Assembly (NCBI GenBank): GCA_029339195.1
Contig: JAPTJF010000235.1
Coordinates: 30,214 to 94,213, forward strand
Source: Micractinium sp. NFX-FRZ
Taxonomy: Eukaryota; Chlorophyta; Trebouxiophyceae; Chlorellales; Chlorellaceae
Length of the DNA stretch: 64,000 nt
Reading direction: 5' to 3'
In this document: one piece after another, positions 1 to 12,555 of the stretch
How positions within the stretch are numbered: position 1 is the stretch's first letter
Layout: every line of letters starts with the position of its first letter
Translations under genes and position numbers: made by a program
The notes under the pieces: model-generated
Databases searched by the model: none
What the model was told of the DNA's origin: nothing
Seen by the model: only the letters and a program-made list of their open reading frames with translations

Positions 1-432
1 AAGTCATTGCTTTCCAGTGCCCCCCAAAGAGCCCCCATGCACTAAGTGTGGGCAGGGCGGCACCTGTGGGGAAGTTGGCGTCGCTCTGCCACCCAGTGGT
101 GTCGTTGCCGTCGAGTAGAGTAGCCAGCACCGACTGCATGCTGTTGCTGGTGGACGTGACTGCAGTTGCCGTGAACTTGGGGTACGCAGGCACCTGCATG
201 GTGGCGCAGGGGAGAGAAGGCTGGTACGCGGTGTGAGGCGGCGACGGCGGCGGCGGGTGGACCCCTGGGCTTCACCCGGCGGGGGTGGCGGGCCCCACCC
301 TCCTTGGCTGCTGCCCGGGGAGGCTAACCGCAGGGGATCTCTCTGCACCTGTTGTGCCAGCAGGCCTGGCGACAGCAGCAGGAGAGCGGCTGCAAGCAGC
401 GGCCACCCCGCCGACGCCTGTGACCACGCCAT
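1..432 (-). CDS. 5' end of a second secreted glycoside hydrolase gene (partial, off left edge)
   Basis: Two exons are visible: 432..349 (28 codons, a signal peptide with an Ala/Leu core ending LLAQQ) and 193..64 (130 nt). The second exon encodes the start of an F5/8C (discoidin)-like carbohydrate-binding module containing LDGNDTTGWQS. Splice sites are CAG|GTGCAG, then CAG acceptor and CCCACAG|GTG. The next exon lies beyond base 1. Exon 2 has exactly the same length and phase as exon 2 of the complete gene at 2123-11749, and exon 1 differs only by a three-codon indel and substitutions. This is therefore the tandem paralogue, presumably a secreted wall-acting enzyme too. Whether the rest of the copy is intact cannot be seen. 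Confidence 0.85.
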
Positions 433-889
433 CCCGGCGCAGACGGGGCGTTTCGGTTACAGGCGAAATATAGGACGTAAGCGATGCGACTAGGACCACT
501 GAGTGGCCATACGGCACAGCTCCGGGAGCGTCCCAGTCCACGTCATATCTTCCGCCCTCGAACCGGGATTTCAAGAGCAACGGAAGTCTCCCGAAGCCCT
601 TCACATGCCCGGAATTGATACGGAGGCGAGCTGACCCGCCGGCTGGTTGTGCCTCCCCTGCACCTGCTGGCGGGGGCGTCCGCCGCTGGCGGTCAGCTGC
701 CTGCCCGGCTGCCGCCGCCGGCTAAGCAGCAGCCAAGTTAAAATCTGGCCTTAACCAGGCACCATTAGATAAACAGTCCTGTGCCTTTCTGGCTTAACAG
801 ATGACAGTGCGGGCTTTCTCAAGCAGTGGAGAGGGGTGCGCCTGCAGTGCCAAAAGCGCAGCCAGGGAGCACCCACCAAAGATCGTACC
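433..889. repeat. Upstream region of the left hydrolase copy; duplicated at about 11750-12240
   Basis: No gene is seen here. The sequence matches the region upstream of the complete hydrolase gene: both carry GGACGTAAGCGATGCGA, CGTCCCAGTCCACGTCATAT and AAGCCCTTCACATGCCC in the same order and spacing. Similarity continues to the GTACCGGGCAAACCC stretch near 885-900 (matching about 12215-12232). It probably contains the promoter of the left copy. The match shows that the duplication took the promoter and the 3' flank of the neighbouring gene along with the hydrolase. Confidence 0.7.
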
Positions 890-1640
890 GGGCAAACCCC
901 GCCAACCCTGGAGTTGACACCAGCAGCAGGGGCTTGCGGTCGTCCCCGCCCATACGCCGCCATCAGGGCTGTCGTACACACATACGCACACTTCCCAGGT
1001 GCTGCTTCATGCACTGCAAAGCAATGAGCGGCGGCAGTGCACAGGGGCCAGTCAGCCCTGCCAGTGGTGCGGTTGCAGCCTCGACGAGGCTGCACATGCT
1101 GAGTCGGCACGGTAGCACAAGAATGTGCGTCAGGCGATGCGGCTGAGAAGCAACAACAAAGCAGCAGCAGCATACTTCATGTCGTTCATATGTACAACAC
1201 ACCCGCCGCATGTGCACACACCACATGCCGCCACGCTGCGCATGACAGCAGCGGCCCAAAGGGCACGGCACCACCGATGTGCAGGTGCAGGGGCGTAGGC
1301 AAACACGTGCTTGGCCACGGAACCCACATAGCCTTGCAGATAGCCCTCCAGACTGTCAACGAACGCCAGCCTGTTGGCGGGGAGCAGCCGTGCATTGGAG
1401 AAGAATCCCCACGATGCTTCGCCCACCTGCCACTTCCCCGCCTGCTGCAGACCTGCCTCGCTGTCGCTGTGCAGCCACTGCCACACCCCTACATCGTTTG
1501 CCCTGCATGCGCACATGTGCCTGCTTTCGGACGTCCATCCTTTTGCATGCCAGCCGCCTGTGCATCCATACAAGCCAGCTGCGGAGAGGGCGGACTAACG
1601 AAAGGACAAGGTAGTGTAGGGGCGCCTGGATGCGAGCTGA
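890..1640 (-). pseudogene. Internally deleted relic of the AP2/GATA-like zinc-finger gene
   Basis: Read on the minus strand, this stretch resembles the 5' half of the gene at 12556-17467. Recognisable pieces are VWQW, LPANRLAFVDSLEGYLQ (intact gene: LRADKLVFPDRLEGYLQ), the following intron, MKQHLG, and a degraded version of the segment ending GRPQAPAA. To the left the match jumps to sequence lying downstream of the intact gene (about 12235). Roughly 3.8 kb, including the zinc-finger exon and both 3' exons, is therefore missing. Frames are interrupted and no coding model can be built. This is a dead copy made by the same tandem duplication that produced the left hydrolase gene. Confidence 0.75.
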
Positions 1641-2122
1641 GGGCAGGCACAGCATGCAGCTGCGTCCTTCAATTGAGTGGCAGCGGATGGCCGGTGGTGA
1701 TATGGCATGTCACAGTTGGCCAGGCTGGGGCTCAGCTCCCTCATTGCAGGGCAGACTGTGCAGCGTAGCACGGGAAACAGCACGTGGAGGTAGCGCAATG
1801 CAGGGAGCGAAGTGGTGGATCAGGTGTTCTGTTGAGCCAGCGGCTGGTTGCGGCTGGGGAGGAGTGCAGCGAGGAAGATGGAAGATGAGTGAAGCATAAA
1901 GAGTGCAGTGAGCTGTGCGGTAGAAGCACTGAGGGGAGGGAGGTGCAAGGCAGTGTAATGGGCGCGTATCATGAGGAGGGAAATGCAAGGAAGCGACATG
2001 AGCTTGTGCTATGGGAGGGGGGATGCAGGTAAGAGCAAATGGCGTGTGTTATGGATGAAGCTGCAGGGAAGGGTAAGGCACGCGCGTGTTCTTGGGGAGG
2101 GAGGCAGCAGGGAAGCGTGACA
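1641..2122. other. 3' flank of the complete hydrolase gene; no gene seen
   Basis: Purine-rich spacer between the relic and the stop codon of the minus-strand hydrolase gene, with no supported exon. It should hold the hydrolase 3' untranslated region, but no TGTAA signal was seen on the minus strand here. Confidence 0.5.
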
Positions 2123-5100
2123 TCAGCGAGGGGGTGGAGGCCTAATGGGCGGAGGTGGTGGTGAAGGCCGTGGGCTTGGGGGAGGTGGGGAGGGCTTTGG
2201 GGGAGGAGGAGAGGGCCTTGGGGGAGGAGGAGAGGGCCTTGGGCGTGGGGGCGGTGGGGAGGGCCTTGGCGGCGGAGGAGACGGCTTGGGGCTTGGAGGA
2301 GGAGGAGGGGGCGGGCGGGGGCGAGGGGGTGGGGGAGCAGGGGGAGGGGGGCGAGGGGGCGGAGGGGAGGGCCTGGGAGGCGGAGGGGAGGGCTTGGGGC
2401 TGGGGGGCGGAGGGGCGGGAGGGCGCGGACGCGGGGGCGGGGGTGCGGGGGGACGGGGACGCGGGGGCGGGGGAGAGGGGGGTGGCGGCCTTGGGGATGG
2501 CGGCGGCCTCGGTGGCGGAGGGCCAGGGGGCGGGGCCAGCGCGGGCCTGCAGGTAGCATGTAGTGCAAAGTTAGCACTGCCTGATACAGGCCTGATACAG
2601 GCATATGCCCTGCTGCATGGTGAGGTGTGCAGGCGATTGAGGCTGACCTCTTGACCCACAGAGCACAGGTGGGTCAGCTGTGACAAAAGCTTGGACGACA
2701 GTCGCATGAGCTCTGTCGACTCCAAGCGATCAGCCAGGGGCAACACGACAAGACCAGTGTCTAAAGGCCAGGGCTGAACAGCTGGGCAGGGTGCAGTGGC
2801 AGCTGCCTTGCCGGCGGCGCTCCCAGCCAGCCTGTTCACGAGCAGCAGGCATGCACACACTGCACAACTCACTCACATGCAGGCAGCTCACACTCACGTG
2901 CCCTCCAGCCGAACCAGCAGCGCCGCCGGCCCCACCCGCATGGTCCAAGTCTGCCCATCCGCTGACGCCTGCGGCAGCGCCGACTGCTCGGTGTATCCGA
3001 CACTGCCGCTGCCCTGCCCGTTGATGAGCCAGGCCTGCAGGGATGAGGGGAGGAGAGGGGTGGGAGGCAAGCATACATGGCAAAGCAAACAAGGAGCAGG
3101 TGGCGCTAATCACACAGCCAGAAGAACGCGTGGAAGTCGCGTGTGTGCGGCCTCCCAGCCTCTCACCTGTGCAGGCCGCACTCCGGCCACGCTTCCCGGC
3201 GCCAGGCGCAGCTGCACGGTGGTGAACACGTCGCCCGCAGGGTCCTCGCCCACCTCCACGGGCCTGCACACACACACACACACAGAAAAACGTGGCGGTA
3301 AGAGAGGCAGGGCAGGCCCAAAGCGTCAAGCAGGCTGGAGGCGGGGGCTGCTACTGGGGCTCAAATCCGGCGTTGGGATATGTTCTGAGAAGCAAGGCTT
3401 TGCTCCCCACTTGTGCCGCCAGGCACCTGGATGGCACACTTTTGCCGACCTCACCAGTGCCCCACCCACCCACATTTCCCCCCAACCCAGCCACCAGGCC
3501 GCACCTCCAGGCAATGATGTGTGTGGCCCTGCCTGTGGCCAGGTCCCCCAGCACGTAAGCCCACACATCATTGGTCTCGCTGATCACCGCCTTGAAGGAG
3601 GAGGAGCCGGCCAGCTGCAGGGGGGCAGGGGGGGAAAGGGCAACAGGGAGGCGGGAAGGGGCGTGTCAGCTCGCGTGGAGACCACCCCAGTTCATATCGC
3701 ACCAGGCGCCATCGGTGCACTAGACAGCTGACTTTGCAGGACCAGGCCCCTCTTATCCTAGGGTATGCCTGGTAAGGTCTGCCCAAGCCACATGGAGGAG
3801 CGGGGTTAGGGGGGAACATAGCGTGAGGGCCCGGGCTTGCCTGCATGAACCCTGCCAGGGAGCGGTAGACGGGCTTGATGGGGAAGCCGGTGTCGTTGGA
3901 GCCGCGCAGGCCGGAGCGGCAGAACAGCGTGATGCTGCAGGAATGGAGATACAAATTGGAGAGCGCGCTCATTAGCACCATGCAACCAACCACCCCGAGT
4001 GGCTGCATGTGAGAAAGGCACCGCGGCAGTCGCAGCTGGATGTAGGCGTCAGGGGTTCCAACATACAGAGAGCTCCCGTGACCCCAAGCCCTCTCCCAAA
4101 CAACCACGCAATCTCTCCTTTCCTACCTGCAGTTGAAGCCGTCGGCATAGAAGAACCTGCGCGGAGGCCCGGATGGAGAGGGGCAACGAAGGGGATGTCA
4201 ACAGGGGTGGAAGAGGTGAGGAGCGGCCCGGGTGGGGAGGCCAGCGGGCACGCGGCGCCGCCGACAGGGAGTGCCTGTTGCTCCTGCGCCTCTCTTCAGG
4301 AGTATGAAGAACGTTCCTCGGTCGGCAAGCGGCTGTGTCGCCAGGCAAGTCACCGCGGCATTGCCTGGCGGCAGCGTGGCCCCCAGCACACCCAGGCAAG
4401 GCAGCTCACCAGTGCGCCTGGTCGATGCCCTTGCGTGCCAGGATCATCAGACCCCGCACAGCGTACACTGCTTGGGCGTGCTGGCTCACGCATTCGGTGC
4501 CCATGCAGGCCTCGCCGGGCAGGTGAGCGTCCCAGCCCCACTCGGTGACCCACACAGGCTTGCCGGGCATGTTGTTGTTGCGCCACGCCATAAAGTTGTT
4601 CAGGCCTGCGGGCAGAGGCAGGGCAGGAGCTCCAGCTGTCAGGGAGAGGCGGGGAGCTGTGTGTGATGGGAGCGGTGCCAGCTTCTTTCTTTGCGCGCGG
4701 TGCCCCTGCCTGTTGAGGTCCCACCTGCTCCCAGGCGGCGCACGTTCATGCATGCATATGCAGCTGCAGGCAGGCCGGCGCTGCAACCTCAGCTTCAAGC
4801 CCCCCCATGCCTCTACCCCCACGCTTGTATCCCCCCGGACCGCCGCCCCCGCCCCAGCGCACCGTTAAGGTCGCTGCCTCGGTGCTCTGGGTGCACGTAG
4901 CGCCGCACGCCGTCCAGCCCGGTGAACATGGAGTAGGTGTGGGTGTTCAGGGCTCCAATGTCGGGGGCAATCGCTTCCGAGACGCGCGCCCCGATGAAGT
5001 TGCCGTTGTTGGCGTCTTCGGCCCAGGGGTTGCTGGCCTGCAGCACAGGCCAGACGAGAGCCAACGATTTGTGTCATGCATACAGGGATTGCAGGTGGAC

Positions 5101-8100
5101 AGGCAACAGGGCGGGCAGCCTCCCAGCTGCGGCAGGGCAGGCAATGCTGCTTCCCTCAAATGGAAGATTGCTCCACTGCTTACCCCCACGGCCGCCCAGC
5201 AATGCAGCCAAACAGCTGCACACATGTTCCCCTGCCCATCCGCCCCGCCTCACCTGAAGCGCGCAGGGCAGGCGCAGCAGCGCGGGGTCTCCGGCCTTGG
5301 CGCCGGCAATGTAACCACTCAGGATCTGCACACAGGGAGTGCAAGCAGGGCGAGGCAGCGGTGGCACTGAGACAGGCTGCTGTCTGTGTGCAAGGCAAAT
5401 GCAGCACCACTGGTTTGCCTTGGCATTTGATGGCTCGCCTGACCCACCTCAGTCGTGACTACCCCCGTACAACAAGTGCTTATATTCATGCCAGTAGTCC
5501 CCTTGGCGGCCACAAATCAACATGACTCACAGTTGAGTAGAAGGAGGCGTTGAAGGCGATCCATGGCTCGTTGCCGACCTCGATGGCGCTCACAATGCCG
5601 TTGCCGCCGTTGCGGGTGGGCCCAAAGAAGGAGGCAAACGCGCGGCCCAGCTGGTAGGCGGCGGCTGCACGGGTAAGGGCGCGCATTTGTGGGGGAGGGG
5701 TGGATGGGTGCCACAACAGAGAAGAGAGGGGCGAAGGCGTGCAGCAGGGCACGGAGAGGCGGCGGAGGCAGGGCATCGGTGTGATCAGTGCGTCTGCTAC
5801 TCACACACTGCTGCTCCCGTGGACACATAGCAGCACATACAGATGGGCCGGTGGGCAATGTTGCGGCATGCTGTGCCAGCTCAGCGCCAGCTCACCATAC
5901 GGGTCGGGCAGCCACCAGCTGGGTGTGAAGTCATCCCAGGTCCACTGGTGGGTGACAACCACCCTCAGGTTGGACGCCTTCCAGTCGCGGTACACCCGGC
6001 CCCAGTCCAGCCACCACATGGCATCCGTGCCTGCATCTCAGCGGGCAGCCGGGCGCAGCGGGGGCAGTGTGGGCGACGTGGGAGAGCGCGCAGGGGGTGG
6101 CCTCTCAGTGGTTAATGCTGCCGTCACTCGTCGCAGAGCTGGGGTGTCCCGCTTGCGCCTGCCACCAGTGCCGAGCGCTGCCCTCCGGTGTGCCAGCCTC
6201 CCATCCGCTGCTAGCCGGCACTCGTGCCCACCCACCACCCCTGGCCCGCTCATCCAACCGGCTTACTCGACCGCCCTCTGCTGCCCACCTGCCCACCCAT
6301 CCTGTGCTGCGCACCCGGCAACCACAGCGGGCTGCCCACCCCACCCACCCGCCCACCTGTCTTGTTCATTGTTTCGTACTTGGGATCATTCTGGGGCCGC
6401 CTCACATCCCAGTTCAGGTTCTGCAGCAGGGGTTGGGGCGTGGCCGGAGCAGAGCGTGGGCGTTGGGCAAGGGAATGTGCCAGAGGGGCGTGACCACTGG
6501 GAGGCGGGGACAGGCTGGCTGCTGGCGGCATGCTGCTACGCGGGGGCCTGACAGGCCGCTGCACGGGGGGCAGCATGAGTATGCGAGCGTGATGCGATCC
6601 ACAGCAGTGTGCCAAGGCACAACGTACTGCAGGCTGCCTGGCCCCCGAAAAGCTGCCTGGCTGTCAGGCCTAAAAGGATTATGTAACGAGTGTGGCAATA
6701 CAGACTCAAAGGTGCCAGAGGCCATCCAGCTGGTACCGCCCCCCAACCTGCTTTCCTCGCGTGCAGGCCAGACCGGGTGAACAAGCGTGCCATAGCCCGT
6801 CAATCCACCAGCCAACCAGGGGCACCTGATATGAGTGCCATGTGTCTTGTGTCTTACCACCCCACCTGGTAGTTGCGTGCCGAGGAGGCCACCTCGTTGT
6901 ACAGCACGCCCGCGGACTGGTTCCTACGGGGGGCAGGCAGGCGGGCAGCAGGGGCAGGGGCGGAGCCGGCGGCGTGATGGGTGAGCCAAATCACTTTGCG
7001 GGGGGTGGGGTAGGGTCAGCGCAGAGGCAGGCGCATGGGCAACAGCAGCCAGCTGCCCAGGCTGACATGTGCTGACTTCAACTTCCTTCCGCACATATTT
7101 TGTGCGCTCCCGGCAGGCAGGCCTCTGCAACTGCAGCTGCAAGGATCTGCCCGGCACTGCCCTGCACACCACTGATTCATCTGGAGCACCGATGGCAGAC
7201 GGCAGCCAAGAGGCCAGCTACTCACTTCATGCCCCAGCCCCAGATGCCGTTCAATCCCAGCAGGTCGCGGAACGTGCGCCAGTGAGGCACAGGCGTGGGC
7301 GGCGGCCCCCACCGGCCAAAGTTGTCGTACGCTTGGATCTCCCACCTGCAAAGCACAGCAGGTGGGAACAACGCACCTTCTGAAAAGCGTATGGTGGCAA
7401 GCAGCCGTTGCTGCTTCCCGCCTGGATATCTCAGCTGCACAGCCTCACTCATTCTGCCCCTCCCATGCCGCTCGCATGCGCCGCTAGCAGAGCCTGCTGA
7501 CCCTGTACTGCCTTGCCCTGTGCCGCTCACATGTACACCTTGCCCCAGTCCTTTTTGTTGGTCACTGTGTGCAGCAGCTTGATGTAGCGCACGGGGGTGA
7601 GGTCATCCAGCCAAAACTCCACGGTAGCGAGGGTGTCCGCTCTAAACACCTGCACAGAGCGGGGGGGAGGGCTGGCGGGCCAGCCTTCAGCTTGCCGGCT
7701 ACATGAACTGGCATTGGCTGGAAGCTTGAATTGGCGGCATGGCGGCATAGACCCGCGCGTGCGGTGCGCATTTTGCGCGCCCCCATCATCCTGTGGCGGG
7801 CCTTGAAGTGCCCAACAGGAAACACCCTTCCCATTGCTTGCCTGCAGGGTGGTCCAGCTCTGTGCATCGGTGGAGATCATGAGTGCGGTGGTGTTGGCGT
7901 CTGGCGACCAAAACTTGGTCCTGCATGGCATGGCATGGCATGCACAGCATGGGGGTGTGATACAGGGGGAAGGTATGCACTCCTGTCAGGACAGCGTGCA
8001 AGGGGTGCAGTTTAGAGGCACAGACCCAATGCTTAAACCGCACAAGAGTACAAAAACAGCTGTGTGCCCAGCAGTCAGTCCCAAGGCAGCCATGCTGTGC

Positions 8101-11100
8101 CACGCTGTGCCACGTCATCCTCACCGTATCATGCCCACCATCTTCACCTCCTGCATGTCGGCCTGCGCCCACTGCAGGCACGGCCCCGTCTGCACGGCGA
8201 CCTCGGTCAGGGTGAAGCCAGCCGTGGACTGAACACGCACCGACGTCACGCCCGCCCACGAACCCTGCACGCACAAGGAGGGAGGCGGAGCGGCGTGTGT
8301 TCGTGATGAAGGCGCTGCGGCAAAGACCATGGGCTTTACACATAGCGGACTTTCTGCCCACGTTCTGAGCAGCACTTGTACTGGGCGGGGCGATAGGAAG
8401 CACCCATATCAAGCAAACCAGGTGGGTTAAACAATGAAACCGGACGGAAGCTTGAGCGGTGCATGCCCCCACTCACATCTGCGTTGACCCACGCATAATT
8501 TTGTGCCGTGGTCACCGTCATTGCCTTGATGCTGGAGCCATCGGCCTGCAGAGCAAACAGCACACAAAACCATGATGCACAACCTCTTCAGCACAAGTCA
8601 CTCGCGAAGCACAGTCGGGTGAGCGGTCAGGCGCAGCGCTGCTGCCACGCTGTGGGAGGGCCCTTTGCAGGCCATCTCACAGCACCAGCAGCAGGGCAGA
8701 GACGCCCCAATCACGTGAGCACGTGGCAGTGCGTGATCCAGAGTGGCAGAGCTCAGTTTTGCGGCAGCAGCAGGGCAACAGCGCCTATCCGCCCACCTCC
8801 AGCACAACAGTCACATCCGCATGAGCAAACGGGTGGCACACGGATAACCAAGACAGGCCCACCTTGAGCAGCATGAAGTCAAGAGGCGCGCCGCCAAATC
8901 CCTTGTACGTCACCCGCAGCACGGTGGCAGCCGCAGGCAGTGTCACCGTGAGGAATGCTCCAGCCTGGCCGGCGGGCGTGCCAGCTGGCAGCGAGATGAG
9001 TGCGCCGGTGTACACGTTGAGGTCTGTGGCATTGGCCAGCACAGTACTGCCCTGGGAGGCGGTACAGCGGCCGGCCTGGGAGCAGGCCTGCTTGATGGGG
9101 TTCATGTCATCGCGCACGGAATAGCCGGTGGGGAAGCAGGCGTCTGCAGGAGGGAGGGGGCAGGGTGGACAGGCGTTGGGGGTGCAAGTTCTTCGGTACA
9201 CCTGGGGAATCACCGCGGGGATGCACCATGGCGGCAGGTGATCCAAAATGCCTCAAGGGTGATGCAAGGGATGCCTTCCTCTGCCTAGCAGCAAAGCTTG
9301 AGGAGGCTCACGGCATCTGCCCACTCGCCCACCCCCTAGCTGGACCGCCCACCAGCGCACCCACCGCTCTGCCACTGGCTGCTCTCAAGGCCATCTGTAA
9401 TGAATGGCACGTTGTTGTCTGGTGCTGTGGAAACAGTGACGGGCTTGCGGAACGCCATCGAGTCGATGGTGCCGGCCCTGGGGTTCCACTCTCCGGGGGC
9501 ATAGTTCCGGGGAGAGGGCGGGGGCGGGGGGCGGGGGGAAGGCGGCGGCGGTGAGGGTGGCGGCGAGGGAGGCGGAGCCCACGCATCGATGCCCCACTGC
9601 AAGAGGCAAGGGTGGGGAGACGAGGAGTGGGATGTAAGGCCTTTGCGGGGCTTGGAGAGGAAGGAAGGCGTGCACGTGCAGGCAATACATGGCAGCTGTG
9701 GCCGGCAGGCCATGCACATCTGTAGCAGCCGCAGGAGCAGGAGCAGGAGCAACAGCAGGGCAGCAGGAGGGACAGCAGCAGTGGCATCAGCAGGTGGCAT
9801 CAGCCTTGCGGCAAGGGCAGCAGCAGGGCAGCAGGCGCAGCAGCCAGCGTGCTCCAACGTTGGCCAGGAGGGGGCAGCCCACGGCTCACCACATAGACCT
9901 TGGCGTAGTCGGTCTCCCTGCAGCCAGCTCAACGTGAGCAGGGAGCGGGGAGCGGGGAGTTGGGCACCGCTGGCATGGCGCCTGCGTCCGCCTCCGCTGG
10001 CGCCGTCAACACCCTGCTGCCCTCTCAACGGCAGTGATGCAATGCCAATATCCACCCAGCCAGCCAACACTCAACCAGCCGGCCAGCCTGCCTGCCAGCC
10101 GGCGCCAGTCAGCCGGTAGACAGCCATGCATCGTCCAAAGCAGCGCTGCCGGTTCTCACTTGAGAGTGTGCCTGACGGCCAGGTAGCGTGCCGACACGGG
10201 CGGGTTAAATGGCAGCGTGATGGCCCCCACACTTGCAGGGTTGAGCGTCGCCAGCGGCTGGAAGGTGACGCCGTCGGTGCTGGCCAGCAGGGTGGAGTTG
10301 AGTCCGTCACTCCCCGGCCAGTACTTTGTCCTGCAATGCAGGGCGATGCCGGAACTGAGCACCACGCAGCAGTGCACATGTGGCCGGGGGCATAGACTGT
10401 GGAGGGCCGTTTGACCCGGGGCCAGATTTGGCCATGCCAAGGGCACGTTTTGCTATGTGGGTCAGAACAACCAGGCAGGCAGGCAGGCAGAAAGGCAGCA
10501 GTGCGCAGCTGCCAGCTGGCTGGTTTCGGGCGCAACGGGCAGAACTACACTCCCGGAGGGCCGGCATCCAGGGCTGGCATGCGCCAGCGCATCGGAGCAC
10601 ATAGGGCCTGCTCGCTTCCCTGAACACTCCGCCCGACCCCACCCCTCCCCTCACCTGACCACGCCAACGGCCCGCACAGCGCCCAAGTCCACGGTCGCCT
10701 GCTCAAAGCTCTGGGCGGTGGTGGCAGCGAGCTCGGTGACGGTGAACCGAGCGCTGCATGACAGCTGGATGGCAGTTGCGCCCTGCCAGGTGGGCGCGCC
10801 GAGGAAAGCCACCCACGAATAGCTTTGGTTGGATTGGATCGTGCCCAGGGTGACACTGCCCCCAGCTGCTAGCTCCAGAGAAACAGTGACCGTGGTGTTT
10901 GCTGGGATGATGCCCCGAAAGGTGATTCGGCGCAGCGCCAGCGGCGCGCCTGGCAGCGTGACGCGCAGCAGAGCGGGTCCGCCCCCTGCCGCTGGCAGGA
11001 AGATGCCCGCCCCGGCAGCAGTGCCAGCATCGGTGATGACCGCCAGGGGCTCTGAGCCGGCAGAAGAGGTACAGGCGGAGGGTGTGGTGGCGCAGCGTCC

Positions 11101-11749
11101 CAGCAGGACGTTCATGTCTGCGCGCCCAAGGAAGCCTGCAGGGGCGGGGATGGCGGGCGGGTGGGAGGTAGGTCGTCCGACAGTGTAATGACTAAACCAA
11201 TTGAGAGCTTGTCGCGCTGAAAGACACGGTGAGCGCCACTGAACAGAGGATCAGAATGGTTAGAAGACGTCAGCGCTGTCCACCTGCACCCTGGGGCATT
11301 TACAGACCATGCACCAATGAGGCCCTGCCCCACCCTGGGGTGGGGCAGGGCGGCACCTGTGGGAAAGTTGGCGCTGCTCTGCCAAGCGGTGGTGTCGTTG
11401 CCGTCCAGTATAGCAGCCAGCGCTGATTGGACGTTGTTGCTGGTGGACGAGACTGCGGTTGCCGTGAACTTGGGGTACGCAGGCACCTGCATGGCGGGGT
11501 GGGGGAGAGGAGGGTGGTACGCTGTGGGAGGCGGTGCCGGCGGCGGGTGGACCCCTGGGCTTCACCCGGCGGGGGTGGCGCTTCCCCTCCGGCGGGGTTG
11601 CGGGCCGCCCTCCTTGGCCGCCACACAGAGAGCCGGCAGGCGGGCTTCCTCTGCACCTGTTGTGCCAACAGTCCCGGCGACAGCAGCAGGAGAGCGGCTG
11701 CGAGCAGCCAAGGCGCCCACGGAGGCACCGACGCCTGTGACCGCGCCAT
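2123..11749 (-). CDS. Secreted clan GH-A-like glycoside hydrolase with two F5/8C-like modules and a proline-rich tail
   Basis: The model has 25 exons and encodes 1222 residues. Exons: 11749..11657, 11486..11357, 11135..10655, 10330..10160, 9917..9890, 9596..9365, 9143..8863, 8545..8477, 8264..8125, 7920..7842, 7649..7531, 7345..7226, 6923..6866, 6420..6357, 6030..5896, 5664..5531, 5325..5254, 5037..4863, 4605..4410, 4156..4127, 3934..3841, 3614..3505, 3263..3167, 3034..2898, 2546..2123. A signal peptide (about 1-28) is followed by F5/8C-like module 1 (about 32-305), a short Pro/Ser linker, module 2 (about 340-628), then a TIM-barrel-type catalytic region (about 628-1080). EVGNEPW carries the probable acid/base Glu766 and WVTEWGWD the probable nucleophile Glu882, as in clan GH-A. 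The last exon is a 138-residue Pro/Ser/Arg/Lys tail typical of hydroxyproline-rich wall proteins. Introns after 7842 and 3841 use GC donors (CAG|GCAAGC). The substrate is unknown; a wall polysaccharide is inferred. Confidence 0.88.
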
Positions 11750-12555
11750 GCCGGCGCAGACGGGGTGCTCAGCTGCTGGCGGACTAGGACGTAAGCGATG
11801 CGAATAGGGCCACTGAGTGGCCCAAAGGGCACAGCTCCGGAGCGTCCCAGTCCACGTCATATCTTCCGCCCACGAACCGGGATTCCAAGAGCAACGGAAG
11901 GCTCCTGAAGCCCTTCACATGCCCTATCTTGATACGGATGCGAGCTGACCCGCCGGATGGTCGTGCTGCCCCCTGCATCTGCTGGCATGGGCGTCAGCCG
12001 CTGGCGGGCAGCTGCCGGCCCACCTACAGCCGCCGCCTAAGCTGCAGATGACTCAAGTGTATCTGTGCCCAGGCACTCATCGAGACACCGGCACCCGCAC
12101 CTATACTCCTGTCAGTTCTGGCTGCAGCACGGGAACGCCTTACAAGCAGCGGAGAGGGCTTCGCCCTGCAATGCTGGCAAGAACAGCGCAGCCAGGCAGC
12201 ACCCAGGGGACTGTACCGGGCAAACCCTCAGAATGCTGGCTTGCTTGCTGCTTGTTTGGGCTTGGAGTCGGTATTTCCGCAACAAGAGTTTGTGTCACAT
12301 ACCCACAAGAGACAGCTTGGCCTATGGGCAAAGATTGGAGTGGACAGGTGCCAGGTGGTGCCAGTGTCGTTGCCCTCCAAAGCACAAGTCGTCCGCCCAT
12401 GATGCCAGCACGTCGTCCGCCCATGATGCCAGCACGCAAAAGACACATGGAGAACAACGCGGTGATACGTACAAAACAACAAGAAAAACGACACATTGGT
12501 TTTCTGCAGTCCAATAACACGAGGCTCATGCCGGGCGGCTTGGGCCAGACCCGCC
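11750..12555. other. Hydrolase upstream region and 3' flank of the AP2/zinc-finger gene
   Basis: No coding exon is seen. The part next to 11749 is the promoter side of the hydrolase gene and is duplicated at 433-889. The part next to 12556 is the 3' flank of the AP2/zinc-finger gene and holds a minus-strand TGTAA at 12144..12140. A 24-bp unit (GTCGTCCGCCCATGATGCCA core) occurs twice in tandem at about 12388-12436. Confidence 0.6.
12140..12144 (-). terminator. Putative TGTAA polyadenylation signal of the AP2/zinc-finger gene
   Basis: TTACA on the plus strand, that is TGTAA on the coding strand, about 410 nt past the stop at 12556. TGTAA is the usual green-algal poly(A) signal. Confidence 0.4.

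Noticed and set aside
2145..2654. Plus-strand glycine-rich open frame
   Set aside because: Antisense shadow of the proline-rich tail exon of the hydrolase, which joins in frame to the preceding exon and supplies its stop codon.
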